64,000 nt of DNA from Ovis canadensis (GCF_042477335.2 NC_091245.1:112750501-112814500); one strand, 5' to 3'. Numbered from the stretch's first letter, positions 11,402-23,454 are shown. Numbers and translations are program-made. Notes: a model not told the origin generated them from the sequence alone.

Positions 11402-12812
11402 GTGCTGCACTCAATATGCCAGCAAATCTGAAAAACTCAGCAGTGGCCACAGGACTGGAAAAGGTCAGTTTTCATTCCAATCCCAAAGAAGGTCAATGCC
11501 AAAGAATGTTCAAACTACCACACAACTGCACTCATCTCACACGCTAGCAGAGTAATGCTCAAAATTCTCCAAGCCATGCTTCAACAGTACGTGAACTGAG
11601 AACTTCCAGATGTTCAAGTTGGATTTAGAAAAGGCAGAGGAACCAGAGATCGTATTGTCAACATCCATTGAATCTTAAAAAAAAAGAAAAGGCTGAGAGC
11701 TCCAGAAAAAATCTACTTCTGCTTTACTGACTATGTCAAAGCCTTTGACTGTGTGTATCACAACAAACTATGGAAAATTCTTCAAGAGATGGGAATACCA
11801 GAGCACCTGACCTGCCTCCTGAGAAATCTGTATGCAGGTCAAGAAGCACCAGTTAGCACTGGACATGGAACAACAGACTGGTTCCAAATTGGGAAAGGAG
11901 TATGTCAAGGCTGTATATTGTCACCCTGCTTATTTAACTTGTATAAGTCCATCTTGCAGAGTCCATCATGAGACATGCTGGACTAGATGAAGCACAAGCT
12001 GAAATCAAGATTGCCAGAAGAAATATCAATAATCTCAGATATGCAAATGACACCACTCTTATGGCAGAAACCAAAGAGGAACTAAAAAGCCTCCTGATAA
12101 AAGTGAAAGAGGAGAATGAAAAAGTTGGCTTAAAACTCAATAGTCAAAAAACTAAGATCATGGCATCTGATCCCATGACTTCATGGCAAATAGATGGGGA
12201 AATAATGGAAACAGTGACAGACTTTATTTTCTTGGACTCCAAAAGCACTGCAGATGGTGACTGTAGCCATGAAATTAAAAGAAGCTAGCACCTTGGAAGT
12301 AAAGCTATGACCAACCTAGACAGCATATTAAAAAGCAGAGAGACATCACTTTTCTGACAGAGGTCTGTCTAGTCAAAGCTATGGCTTTTCCAGTAGTCAT
12401 GTTTGAATGGATGTGAGAGTTGGACCATAAAGAAAGCTGAGCACTGAAGACTTGATGCTTTTGAACTGTGCTGTTGGAGAAGACTCTTGAGAGTCTTTTG
12501 GACTGCAAGGAGATTAAACCAGTCAATCCTAAAGGAAATCAGTCCTGAATGTTCAGGGGAGGGACTGATGCTGAAGCTGAAACTCCAGTCTTCTGGCCAC
12601 CTGATGTGAAGAACTGACATCACTGACAGTATTGGAAAAGACCCTGATGCTGGGAAAGTTTGAAGGCAGGAGAAGGGAAAAACAGAGGATGAGATAGTTG
12701 GATGGCATCACAGACTCGATGGACATTAGTTTGAGCTAGCTCTGGGAGTTGGTGATGGACGTGTCCATGGGGGTCACAAAACGTGATTTTGTGACAACTG
12801 AGTGATTGAACT
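11402..12812 (+). mobile_element. BovB LINE, 3' part (reverse transcriptase)
   Basis: Continuation of the BovB interrupted at 9997. Open pieces at 11753-11971 and 11968-12288 carry RT landmarks: LLRNLYAGQEA, TDWFQIGKGVCQGC, and YANDTTLMA where active copies have YADD, so a catalytic Asp is replaced by Asn. The element ends near GACAACTGAGTGATTGAAC. Confidence 0.85.
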
Positions 12813-13018
12813 TACAACCTACCTTTTCAACTCAATTATACAACTGTCACTTACAATATCCATCCTAAGTGCAGTTTCCCTGGTGCTTTTTCCAGATTAG
12901 TTAAGTCTTTCAGTTGCATTGCCAGAAATTCAACACAAACTGGCTTAAGTAAAGTAGGGAATTTGTTGGGTCATAGTATTATTTGTCCATTGCTAGGTAA
13001 TCAGTTATTACCGGGGAC
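12813..13018. other. Intergenic, no gene seen
   Basis: Short unassigned sequence before the next LTR. Its last bases, AGTTAT, form one side of that LTR's target duplication. Confidence 0.5.
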
Positions 13019-14104
13019 CAGCCCCAGTTGGATCCAGGGTATCCGAAGCGTGGACGACGTTGGCGATAAGAGAATTATTTATTTAGAGATATAGAAGGAG
13101 ATAAGGAAAGAATGTTGCAGTTAAGAAAATAGAGGAGAGAAAGAGGCTGATATTCCTTGGTTTACACAGAAAGCCAATAAAGTCCCAAGACAAGGGACTT
13201 ACACCGTTCACGTAGGCTACAGGGGCCTGCTTGAATAGCGGAGGGTGCCCCGCCTTGGGCTCCCTCTCGCATGGGTCTTAGAAGTCTGGGCAGAGAAGTG
13301 AACACAGCAAGCCCCTGCACTCCAAGGGATCAGCCTGAAAAACAGAGTAAAAGAGAGAAAGAAAGAAAAAGAGAATTGACACGGGGAGCCAAGCAATGAT
13401 GAGGCGAGGCCCAAAATTTTATTTTTTCCAGGGAGCTTATATACCTTAAGCTGTACATAGAGAATAATGGAAAATACAAAGTCATGCAGGGTCAGCAGTC
13501 CTGACCCTTATCGATACCAGGCTTTCTCTCTGCATACCTATCTGTATACACAGGTCTTAGGTGATTTACATCATCTTCTGGCCAGGAGGCCTATTAGCAT
13601 TTTATGACCCTTTTCTGATAAAGGTCCGTCAACCAGAAAACTTATTTGCCCTAAAAGTGTTGTTCTTTCCAAAGTCTGGTGCCACTCTCAGAGCACTAAA
13701 TAAAATTACATTCTTACATAGCAAGGATACAACGATTTATAACAAAGAAAGAGGAGTACAGTGATTTATAACAAAGAGAAAATCCATTAACTCAAAAGTC
13801 TAGTATTGCCAACATCAAAACTACTATATTCCTATTTCTGCATCCCAATTACATTGATTAATATCCTCCCAGGTGCCTAAAAGATAAAGGATATGGAGGC
13901 CTGGCAGCAATCATTAACTCAACAATGAAACCCTTCACCAATATAATTCTTAGCTCTTTAAGAGACTCTATATCTTTAAGACGTTTTAAGCTTCTGTGCC
14001 TCTCACAGTTGGGAGGCTGTAAACAATCACATGCATAGTTGTAAAAGTCTGGGGAAACCTGTCAGGCAAGTTAGAGAGCTATCAAAGGGGTTTGAGCTGA
14101 GACA

Positions 14105-16521
14105 TCCTTTTATTTGTAAGGCTCCCCCAGACAGCCATTTTGCTTTTTTGCATTTCATTTCTGTGGGTATGGTCTTGATCCCTGTCTCCTGTACAATGTC
14201 ACGAACCTCATTCCATAGTTCATCAGGCATTCTACCTATCAGATCTAGGCCCTTAAGTCTATTTCTCACTTCCACTATATAATCATAAGGGATTTTATTT
14301 AGGTCATACCTGAATGGTCTAGTGGTTTTCCCTACTTTCTTCAATTTAAGTCTGAATTTGGTAATAAGGAGTTCATGATCTGAGCCACAGTCAGCTCCTG
14401 GTCTTGTTTTTGTTGACTGTATAGAGCTTCTCCATCTTTGGCTACAAAGAATATATCTGTCTGATTTTGGTGTTCACCATCTGGTGATGTCCATGTGTAG
14501 AGTCTTCTCTTGTGTTGTTGGAAGAGGGTGTTTGCTATGACCAGTGCATTTTCTTGGCAAAACTCTATTAGTCTTTGCCCTGCTTCATTGCGCATTCCAA
14601 GGCCAAATTTGCCTGTTACTCCAGGTGTTTCTTGACTTCCTACTTTTGCATAAGAAGAGAAGCAAAAAGCCAAGGAGAAAAGGAAAGATATAAGCATCTG
14701 AATTCAGAATTCCAAAGAATAGCAAGAAGAGATAAGAAAGCCTGCCTCAGCCATGTATGCAAAGAAATAGAGGAAAACAACAGATTGGGAAAGACTAGAG
14801 ATCTCTTCAAGAAAATTAGAGATACCAAGGGAACATTTCATGCAAAGATGGGCTCGATAAAGGACAGAAATGGTATGGACCTAACAGAAGCAGAAGATAT
14901 TAAGAAGAGATGGCAAGAATACACAGAAGAACTGTACAAAAAAGATCTTCACAAAGCAGATAATCATGGTGGTGTGATCACTCACCTAGAGCCAGACATC
15001 CTGGAATGTGAAGTCAAGTGGGCCTTAGAAAGCATCACTACGAACAAAGCTAGTGGAGGTGATGGAATTCCAGTTGAGCTATTTCAAATCCTGAAAGATG
15101 ATGCTGTGAAAGTGCTGCACTCAATATGCCAGCAAAGTTGGAAAACTCAGCAGTGGCCACAGGACTGGAAAAGGTCAGTTTTCATTCCATTCCCAAAGAA
15201 AGGCAATGCCAAAGAATGCTCAAACTACCACACAATTGCACTCATCTCACATGCTAGTAAAGTAATGCTCAAAATTCTCCAAGCCAGGCTTCAGCAATAC
15301 GTGAACCGTGAACTTCCTGATGTTCAAGATGGCTTTAGAAAAGGCAGAGGAACCAGAGATCAAATTGCCAACATCCACTGGATCATGGAAAAAGCAAGAG
15401 TGCTCCAAAAAAATATTTATTTCTGCTTTATTGACTATGCCAGAGCTTTTGACTGTGTGGATCACAATAAACTGTGGAAAATTCTGAAAGAGATGGGAAT
15501 TCCAGACCACCTGACCTGCCTCTTGAGAAATCTGTATGCAGTCCAGGAAACAACAGTTAGAACTGGACATGAAACAACAGACTGGTTCCAAATAGGAAAA
15601 GGAGTACGTCAAGGCTGTATACTGTCACCCTGCTTATTTAACTTATATGCAGAGTACATCATGAGAAACGCTGGACTGGAAGAAACACAAGCTGGAATCA
15701 AGATTGCTGGCAGAAATATCAATAACCTCAGATATGCAGATGACACCACCCTTATGGCAGAAAGTGAAGAGAAACTAAAAAGCCTCTTGATGAAAGTGAA
15801 AGAGGAGAGTGAAAACGTTGGCTTAAAGCTCAACATTCAGAAAACGAAGATCATGGCATCTGGTCCCATCACTTCATGGGAAATAGATGGGGAAACAGTG
15901 GAAACAGTGTCAGACTTTATTTTTGGGGGCTCCAAAATCACTGCAGATGGTGATTGCAGCCATGAAATTAAAAGACGCTTACTCCTTGGAAGAAAAGTTA
16001 TGACCAATCTAGATAGTATATTCAAAAGCAGAGACATTACTTTGCCGACTAAGGTCCGTCTAGTCAAGGCTATGGTTTTTCCAGTGGTCATGTATGGATG
16101 TGAGAGCTGGACTGTAAAGAAGGCTGAGCGCCGAAGAATTGATGCTTTTGAACTGTGGTGTTGGAGAAAACTCTTAAGAGTCCCTTGGACTGCAAGGAGA
16201 TCCAACCAGTCCATTCTGAAGATCAACCCTGGGATTTCTTTGGAAGGAATGATGCTAAAGCTGAAACTCCAGTACTTTGGCCACCTCATGCAAAGAGTTG
16301 ACTCATTGGAAAAGTCTTTGATGCTGGGAGGGATTGGGGGTAGGAGAAGAAGGGGATGACAGAGGATGAGATGGCTGCATAACATCACTGACTCGATGGA
16401 CATGAGTCTGAGTGAACTCCGGGAGTTGGTGATGGACAGGGAGGCCTGGCGTGCTGTGTTTCATGGGGTCACAAAGAGTCAGACACGACTGAGCGACTGA
16501 ACTGAACTGAACTCCTTTTAT
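14105..16521 (+). mobile_element. BovB insertion with inverted 5' part
   Basis: Flanked by a perfect 9-bp duplication TCCTTTTAT at 14105-14113 and 16513-16521. 14114 to about 14645 is BovB endonuclease-region sequence in antisense (the - strand ORF 14341-14697 reads GVTGKFGLGMRNEAGQRLIE). From about 14648 to 16512 the element runs in sense through the reverse transcriptase to an ACTGAACTGAACT tail. This is the structure left by twin priming during reverse transcription. It lies in a solo LTR and is therefore younger than it. Confidence 0.85.
14655..16359 (+). pseudogene. BovB ORF2 3' half (reverse transcriptase), retroelement
   Basis: Long open frame (594 codons if read from 14575, of which the first ~25 cross the inversion breakpoint and are not BovB). 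Reverse-transcriptase landmarks in order: DGIPVELFQILKDDAVKVLH, GFRKGRGTRDQIANIHWIME, YFCFIDYARAFDCVDHNKLW, KGVRQGCILSPCLFNLYAEY and YADDTTLMA, with both catalytic Asp present. The endonuclease is missing from this strand because of the inversion, so it cannot make a complete ORF2 protein. It is not a host gene. Confidence 0.85.
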
Positions 16522-16764
16522 ATGCAGGAGACTATTAACTGGAGTGCTAAGTTAACTTTTTCCAGAGAAAGGTGGTCGGGGATAGCCCCTGTTAATGTCA
16601 GAAGAATGTAGTATAGCAGACAGTAAACAGACAGATTTTGGTTTCGGGGTAGATGCTCGAGCAGAGGACCCCTTGAGACCTGACTCATCTTTGCCTTTCA
16701 GGCCTCTTCCTCATGACCTTTGTCATTGGTGGGATCTCCCGTGCTGGCTCCCGGCAAATTATGA

Positions 16765-17240
16765 AACTTGGCAGCTTAAAACTGTAAACATTTATTATCT
16801 CACAGTTTCTATGGATCAAGAATTTAGGCACAGCTTAGCTGGGCGCCTCTGGCTCACAATCCCTCACTAAGCTACAGTCAAGGTGTCAGCCAGGACTACG
16901 GTCATTTCAAGGCCCTCCCAGGGGAGGATTCACTTCCAGTTTCACCTCCATGGCTCTTGGAAGGCCTCAAGTTCTCATCAACTATTGACATTAGTTCCTT
17001 GCTGGCTGGAGGCCATCCTTACAATGTAATAACCTATCTCCTTGCATGAGGTCAGGGAAGGATGGAGGTGTGAAGGGAGGGTAGAGAGGGTCAGCCCAAA
17101 ATAGAAGCCACATCTCGTCCCTTCTGACACATTCTACTCACTAGAACCAAGTCACTAAATCCATCTCATACTCAAGAATAGTTCATTACACCAGGGCATG
17201 TATTAGTTATCTCTGTCAGGAGGTAGAGATTTTTAAGGGG
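16765..17240. repeat. Old mammalian repeat, unassigned class
   Basis: Contains GCAGCTTAAAACTGTAAACA, then TTTATTATCTCACAGTTTCT and a body resembling a widespread mammalian repeat with TCACTAGAACCAAGTCACTAA. No coding content was seen. It ends shortly before the LY9 promoter region. Confidence 0.45.
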
Positions 17241-17387
17241 CATCTTCAGAGCCAAGTTTAGAACTTAATCCTCCTGAGACTGAAGCAAGTTATGCCAGTT
17301 ATAGGTTTGCAAGTACCGTGAAGGTTAGTAATAGATTTGGGAGCTCTGCCCCAGCCTGAGCATATGGGAGGAGTCTGTGGTGCTTGG

Positions 17388-17395
17388 TATAAACA
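17388..17395 (+). promoter_or_regulatory. Possible TATA-like box upstream of LY9 exon 1
   Basis: TATAAACA lies 96 bp before the LY9 start codon, followed by a short CA repeat (17409-17424). The position suits a core promoter, but the transcription start is not visible from sequence alone. Confidence 0.35.
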
Positions 17396-17483
17396 GCCCT
17401 TGCTGGGACACACACACACACACAGTTGCGGAAGCTGTGGTAAATGCTTCTTCCTTCAGCCCATGATCTGAAAGTAGATCATC

Positions 17484-17639
17484 ATGGCGAGCCCAAGGAG
17501 ACACACAGATGACTGGGCTCTGCAACCTTTCTCCAAAAAGCCACCGAAGAGTCAACCACACATATTCTCTCCCTACCGAAGAGTCAACCACACATATTCT
17601 CTCCCTATCTATGGACCCCTCTCCTCTTCTTGCTCATGG
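17484..17639 (+). pseudogene. LY9: LY9 exon 1 (signal peptide), frameshifted
   Basis: Starts at an ATG with A at -3 and G at +4 and reads MASPRRHTDDWALQPFSKKP, which matches the unusual polar N-terminus of LY9. A 32-bp tandem duplication (17543-17574 repeated at 17575-17606) shifts the frame, so the expected hydrophobic run (SPYLWTPLLFLLMG, readable in the other frame after the second copy) is lost. The exon ends at a strong donor, G|GTAAGT. With the duplication the exon is 52 whole codons and enters exon 2 in the wrong phase. It meets TGA at 36001-36003, giving a predicted 65-residue product. Without the duplication the exon would be phase 1, as exon 2 requires. Confidence 0.85.
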
Positions 17640-17712
17640 GTAAGTCCACACTGGGGCCACTGGTATTCCCGTGAGGCTGGTCACATTTTTGCTGGGGATT
17701 CTAGTTATTTAA
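17640..17712. other. Start of LY9 intron 1
   Basis: Short unique stretch between the exon 1 donor and the first intronic SINE. Intron 1 runs to 35961 and is mostly retroelements. Confidence 0.6.
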
Positions 17713-17934
17713 GGACTTCCCAGGTGGCACAGTGGTAAAGAATCTGCCTGCAAATGCAGGAGCTGCAGGAGCTGCGGGTTCCATCCCAGGGCTGGGAAGA
17801 GCTCCTAGAGGAGGATATGGCATCCCACTCCAGCATTCTTGCCTGAAAAACTCTGTGGACAGAGGAACCTGGTGGGCTACTGTCCTTGGGGTCTCAAAGA
17901 TTCAGACATGACTGAGCAACTGAGCATGGCACAC
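17713..17934 (+). repeat. Bov-tA SINE
   Basis: Sense SINE with head GGACTTCCCAGGTGGCACAG and tail GACTGAGCAACTGAG. A short internal duplication (GGAGCTGCAGGAGCTGC) interrupts the head. Confidence 0.85.
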
Positions 17935-18008
17935 AGCACTAATTGTTAAAAGCAGGAAACTGTCTTCTTTTGGTAATTTTTCTGTGGGTTCCACCTTACT
18001 GTGAGCTC

Positions 18009-18009
18009 T

Positions 18010-18089
<80 letters not shown>
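18009..18089. repeat. Compound (GT)n(GA)n microsatellite
   Basis: About 12 GT units (18009-18033) followed by about 28 GA units (18034-18089), uninterrupted. It is intronic in LY9, and the length suggests high variability between individuals. Confidence 0.95.
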
Positions 18090-18091
<2 letters not shown>

Positions 18092-18295
18092 ACATAGTTA
18101 CACACCATGAGTAGGTAAATTTCTAGCCCCAGACTCAAATAACCCCAGGTTCAGAGTCTATTCCTCTTGCTCTCACATTTTCAAGATAAGAAATGCTGCA
18201 CGATGAGTTTGTTCCCTGTGCAATGTGGGTAAGACCTGCAGAGGGATACAGGAAAGTTGTCCTGATAACAAATCACCTACCAGTTTCCAAGGGAG

Positions 18296-18302
18296 GGATA
18301 GG

Positions 18303-18339
<37 letters not shown>

Positions 18340-18609
18340 AGTCACTTCAGTCGTGTCCAATTCTGTGCGACCCCATAGATGGCAACCCACTAGGCTCCTC
18401 TGTCCCTGGGATTCTTCAGGCAAGAACACTGGAGTGGGTTGCCATTTCCTTCTCCAATGCATGAAAGTGAAAAGTGAAAGTGAAGTCTCTCAGTCGTGCC
18501 CAACTCAGCAACTCCATGGACTGCAGCCTACAGGCTCCGCTGTCCATGGGATTTTCCAGGCAAAAGTACTGGTGTGAGGTGCCATTGCCTTCTCCGGATA
18601 GGACTGCTG
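18296..18609 (-). repeat. Bov-tA SINE with (CTG)n, antisense, with TSD
   Basis: Perfect 14-bp duplication GGATAGGACTGCTG at 18296-18309 and 18596-18609. The insert starts with a CTG run (read as CAG on the SINE strand) and continues through two antisense Bov-tA blocks joined by CATGAAAGTGAAAAGTGAAAG. Confidence 0.9.
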
Positions 18610-20118
18610 GAGCTTCTTTTTATATCCTGCCTTGTTTATCACATGTTTGGAGGCTTCACTGGGGATCTGGAGATGGTCTGGTGGCCCTCAGCTAATTGGC
18701 TTCTATCTGAATATCCTTTCTTCCCAACATTCTAGCTCCCCCTGAAGGCCCAATTTCTGCTAGTTTCTGGGAACTTTTCTCAGGAACATGGCCTGAGCCA
18801 CCTCTCTCCAGTGGGCAGAACTGACCCAGTACCTAGAAAGGATCTCAACCACTGACACAGTGGCAGCTACTGTCCCTCTGGAATTCTGCTTCCTCATCAG
18901 GGATTTAGGGAGGATAATGCAGGACAGGGACCTGACAGCAGTAAGGATGAAGTTAGTGGCCAAGCAGTGAGGAGAACTCTAGAAAACTCTCAGATGCATA
19001 TATAGGGTAGAGGGACCCTAGACCTCAGGCTGCATTTCAGTCTAACCTCTCTTCACTTTCTATTTCATCTTTGTTCACCATAAGAACACAGGTAGCAGCA
19101 AGGCTATTTATATTCACACTCAGCTCTTGGGGTGCTTCCTGGTTGTGTTGGATAAACCTGGAATTAGCCACATTCAACAGCATCCAGATGGTCAACACAG
19201 TGAATTTCAAACAGTTTGGGGCAGAGAGACATCTCCCTCTGTCTGACATCACCAGTTAGGGTGACCTCAAACCTCACTGTTTTGGTCTAGAAGGCAGTTT
19301 TCTTGATGCTTCTGTGTTTCCAAGGAGTGATTTCAGGAACTTAGGAGGCAGTAGGGTGAACAAGTCCAAACCCCTGCCCCCAGCTTTAATATAAGGAATA
19401 TTCAAAATTAAGTCCTTGTTTCATCATTTATCAGGTGTGTGAGATTCTATTTCTTAAGTGTAGAATACAAACAATAAAATGTACTATGCAAGACTGTTTT
19501 ATAGATTAAGGATGTATGTGTAAATGCTTGGCATACAGTTGGTGGAAGCTATGTTTGTTATTATAATAATCACTGTTATAAGTACATTATTCAGAAAATA
19601 TTAAAGGATGGGCAAGTCAAATTCAGTTATCACAATCTTTAAACCCTCCCTTTAATAATTTGGCAAACGATGTAGTTTAAGATAAGATGGATGATACCTG
19701 CAACTCCTGTATGGGACCTATGTAGCACTGCTTGCTGCTATAGGATCTGACCTGTGGAAACCACATCCTGCTCCTCCCACTGACATGTGTGTTTTTGTTT
19801 ACCATTGTGTGTGAGGAGAGACAAGGTCAAGACACATTCATATGCTCCCAGCCAAGACCTACCACCTTCTGGGCTCCCAGGATGGGGTGTCAGTGCTCCC
19901 AGCCTCTATACCCCAGGGTATCATCTACCCAGAATCTGGGTTCTGCCACTGATCAACCCTGTAATCTCAGGCAAGTGGCTTAAACTCTCTAAATTTCAGC
20001 TCCTTGTCAGAAAAAAAGGGCTGCTGATGAGATTAATTTTGAGAATTCAAATGAATGATTTCTACAAAGTGCCTAACACACATAGCAATCATAAGCAGGG
20101 TCTTCCAGATCACAAGAG
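18610..20118. other. LY9 intron 1, unique sequence
   Basis: No exon, RNA gene or young repeat recognised in about 1.5 kb. The short ORFs here show no domain. Confidence 0.5.
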
Positions 20119-21690
20119 CTCTTTTCAGTTCAGTTCAGTTCAGTCGCTCAGTCGTGTCTGACTCTTTGCGACCCCATGAATCACAGCATGCCAGGCCTCC
20201 CTGTTCATCACCAAATCCCAGAGTTCACTCAGACTCACGTCCATCGAGTCCGTGATGCCATCCAGCCATCTCATCCTTGGTCATCCCCTTCTCCTCCTGC
20301 CCCCAATCTTTCCCAGCATCAGAGTCTTTTCTAATGAGTCAACTCTTCGCATGAGGTGGCCAAAGTACTGGAGTTTCAGCTTTAGCATCATTCCTTCCAA
20401 AGAAATCCCAGGGTTGATCTCCTTCCGAATGGACTGGTTGGATCTCCTCCCAGTCCAAGGGACCCTCAAGAGTCTTCTCCAACACCACAGTTCAAACGCA
20501 TCAATTCTTCGGCACTCAGCCTTCTTCACAGTCCAACTCTCACATCCATATGTGACCACAGGAAAAACCATAGCCTTGACTAGACAGAACTTAGTTGGCA
20601 AAGTAATGTCTCTGCTTTTGAATATACTATCTAGGTTGGTCATAACTTTGCTTCCAAGGAGTAAGCGTCTTTTAATTTCATGGCTGCAATCACCATCTGC
20701 AGTGATTTTGGAGCCCCCCAAAATGAAGTCTGACACTGTTTCCACTGTTTCCCCATCTATTTCCCATGAAGTGATGGGACCAGATGCCATGATCTTCGTT
20801 TTCTGAATGTTGAGCTTTAAGCCAACGTTTTCACTCTCCACTTTCACTTTCATCAAGAGGCTTTTTAGCTCCTCTTCACTTTCTGCCATAAGGGTGGTGT
20901 CATCTGCATATCTGAGGTTATTGATATTTCTCCCGGCAATCTTGATTCCAGCTTGTGTTTCTTCCAGTCCAGCATTTCTCATGATGTAATCTGCATATAT
21001 GTTAAGTAAGCAGGGTGACAATATACAGCCTTGACGTACTCCTTTTCCTATTTGGAACCAGTCTGTTGTTCCATGTCCAGTTCTAACTGTTGCTTCCTCA
21101 CCTGCATACAGATTTCTCAAGAGGCAGGTTAGGTGGTCTGGTATTCCCATCTCATTCAGAATTTTCCACAGTTTATTGTGATCCACACTGTCAAAGGCTT
21201 TGATATAGTCAAGAAAGCAGAAATAGATGTTTTTCTGGAACTCTCTTGCTTTTTCCATGATCCAGCGGATGTTGGCAATTTGATCTCTGGTTCCTCCACC
21301 TTTTCTAAAACCAGCTTGAACATCAGGGAGTTCACGGTTCATGTATTGCTGAAGCCTGGCTTGGAGAATTTTGAGCATTACTTTACTAGCATGTGAGATG
21401 AGTGCAATTGTGTTGTAGTTTGAGCATTCTTTTGCATTTCCTTTCTTTGGAATTGGAATGAAAACTGACCTTTTCCAGTCCTGTGGCCACTGCTGAGTTT
21501 TCCAACTTTGCTGGCATATTGAGTGCAGCACTTTCACAGCATCATCTTTCAGGATTTGAAACAGCTCAACTGGAATTCCATCACCTCCACTAGCTTTGTT
21601 CGTAGTGATGCTTTCTAAGACCCACTTGACTTCACATTCCAAGATGTCTGGCTCTAGATTAGTGATCACATCATCATGATTATCTCTTTT
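20119..21690 (-). mobile_element. 5'-truncated BovB, antisense, with TSD
   Basis: Begins on the + strand with the reversed ACTGA tail (CAGTTCAGTTCAGTTCAG) and runs to about 21683. CTCTTTT at 20119-20125 and 21684-21690 forms a 7-bp duplication. The - strand frame 21702-20281 (473 codons) is open across the reverse transcriptase: DGIPVELFQILKDDAVKVLH, YFCFLDYIKAFDSVDHNKLW, KGVRQGCILSPCLLNIYADY, YADDTTLMAES. The endonuclease half is missing, so it cannot move on its own. Confidence 0.9.
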
Positions 21691-21986
21691 AGGCAACTTC
21701 AAATCACCACCACATCAGCTGAGCTTCTGTCTTCTGAATCTGCCCCAGAGTCTACCTGAACAGACCCTCTCACATCTAGGGTGTCTAGTCCTGTGTCCTC
21801 CCTGGCAGCCTCTCCAGAAGGTCCAAGTGCTCAGCTGATGGGGGTCTAGGCAGAGACCACTCCCTTGGCCTGCACCAGGCTCTACTCTGCATCTGTGTTT
21901 TCTGTGACCTTTAGGCTTTAAGAACACACTTCAAATTTTTCCCATCCTTCCCAGCTATTTTTTGGCCTCTCCACTCTCTCCAACAT
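21691..21986. other. LY9 intron 1, unique sequence
   Basis: No recognisable exon or repeat. It ends at the left target duplication of the nested L1. Confidence 0.5.
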
Positions 21987-23454
21987 TCTCTACATATTTT
22001 TCTTTTTTTCTTTCTTTCTTTCGAATATAAATTTTATTTATTTTAATTGGAGGCCAATTACTTTACAATATTGTATTGGTTTGCCATACATCAACATGAA
22101 TCCACCACGGTATACAGGTGTTCCCCATCCTGAACCCACCTCCCACCTCCCTCCCCATACCATCCCTCAGGGTCATCCCAGTGTACCAGCCCAGAGCATC
22201 CTGTATCATGCATCAAACCTGGACCGGCGATATGTTTCACATATGATATACATTTTTCAATGCCAGTCTCCCAAATCATCCCACCCTTGCCCTCTCCCAC
22301 AGAGTTCAAAAGACTGTTCTATACATCTGTGTCTTTTTTGCCATCTCACACACAGGGCTATTGTTACCATCTTTCAAAATTTCATATATATGCATTAGTA
22401 TACTGTATTGGTGTTTTTCTTTCTGGCTTACTTCACTCCTTATAATAGCCTCCAGTTTCATTCACCTCATTAGAACTGATTCAAATGCATTCTTTTTAAT
22501 AGCTGAGTAATATTCCATTATGTATATGTACCACAGCTTTCTTATCCATTCGTCTGCTGATGGACATCTAGGCTGCTTCCATGTCTTGGCTATTATAAAC
22601 GTGCTGCAATGAACACTGGGGTATATTAGTCTCTTTCAATTCTGGTTTCCCCAGTGTGTATGCCCAGCAGTGGGATTGCTGGGTCATATGGCAGTTATAT
22701 TTCCAGTTTTCTAAGGAATCTCCACACTGTTCTCCATAGTGGCTGTACTAGTTTGCCTTCCCACCAACAGTGTAAGACAGTTCCCTTTTCTCCACACCCT
22801 CTCCAGCATTTATTGCATGTAGACTTTTGGATAGCAGCCATTCTGACTGGTGTGAAATGGTACCTCATTGTGGTTTAGATTTGCATTTCTCTGATAATGA
22901 GTGATGTTGAGCATCTTTTCATGTGTTTATTAGCCATCTGTATGTCTTCTTTGGAGAAATGTCTGTTTAAGTCTTTGGGCCATTTTTTGATTGGGTCATT
23001 TATTTTTCTGGAGTTGAACTGCAGGAGTTGTTTGTATATTTTTGAGATTAATTATTTGTCAGTTGCTTCATTTGCTATTATTTTCTCCCATTCTGAAGGC
23101 TGTCTTTTCACCTTGCTTATAGTTTCCTTTGTTGTGCAGAAGCTTTTAATTTTAATTAGATCCCATTTGTTTATTTTTGCTTTGAGTTCCAATATTCTGG
23201 GAGGTGGGTCATGCTGTGATTTATGTCAGAGAATGTTTTGCCTATGTTCTCCTCTATGAATTTTATGGTTTTTGGCCAGATCCTTAATCCATTTGGAGTT
23301 TCTTTTTGTGTATGGTGTTAGAAAGTGTTCTAGTTTCATTCTTTTACAAGTGTTTAACCTGTTTTTCCAGCACCACTTGTTAAAGAGATTGTCTCTTCTC
23401 CATTGTATATTCTTGCCTCCTTTGTCAAAGATAAGGAGTCCATAGGTGCGTGGA

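Larger units (their letters stand above)
13019..16756 (-). mobile_element. Solo ERV LTR, antisense, split by a BovB
   Basis: The two halves (13019-14113 and 16522-16756) together make about 1.33 kb. They are the reverse complement of the intact 1361-bp LTR at 57581-58941. Flanks AGTTAT (13013-13018) and AATTAT (16757-16762) form a 6-bp duplication with one mismatch. No viral gene is present. The type resembles a bovine ERVK-like (ERV2) LTR; the family name needs a repeat-library match. Confidence 0.75.

Noticed and set aside
14575-16359. 594-codon ORF as a host protein-coding gene
   Set aside because: It encodes BovB reverse-transcriptase motifs and similar frames occur at 20281-21702 and 27875-29200, so it belongs to a repeated retroelement.
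17484-17738. 84-codon ORF as a complete small protein
   Set aside because: Its N-terminus is LY9 exon 1, but the last 33 codons run past a strong GTAAGT donor into intron and SINE sequence.
18301-18332. CTG run as a coding polyglutamine or polyleucine tract
   Set aside because: It lies in a SINE within an LY9 intron; no exon surrounds it.
20252-20806. 184-codon + strand ORF, also seen opposite the other BovB copies (15837-16403, 28585-29139)
   Set aside because: It is the antisense shadow of the BovB RT frame. It recurs with every copy and has no domain of its own.
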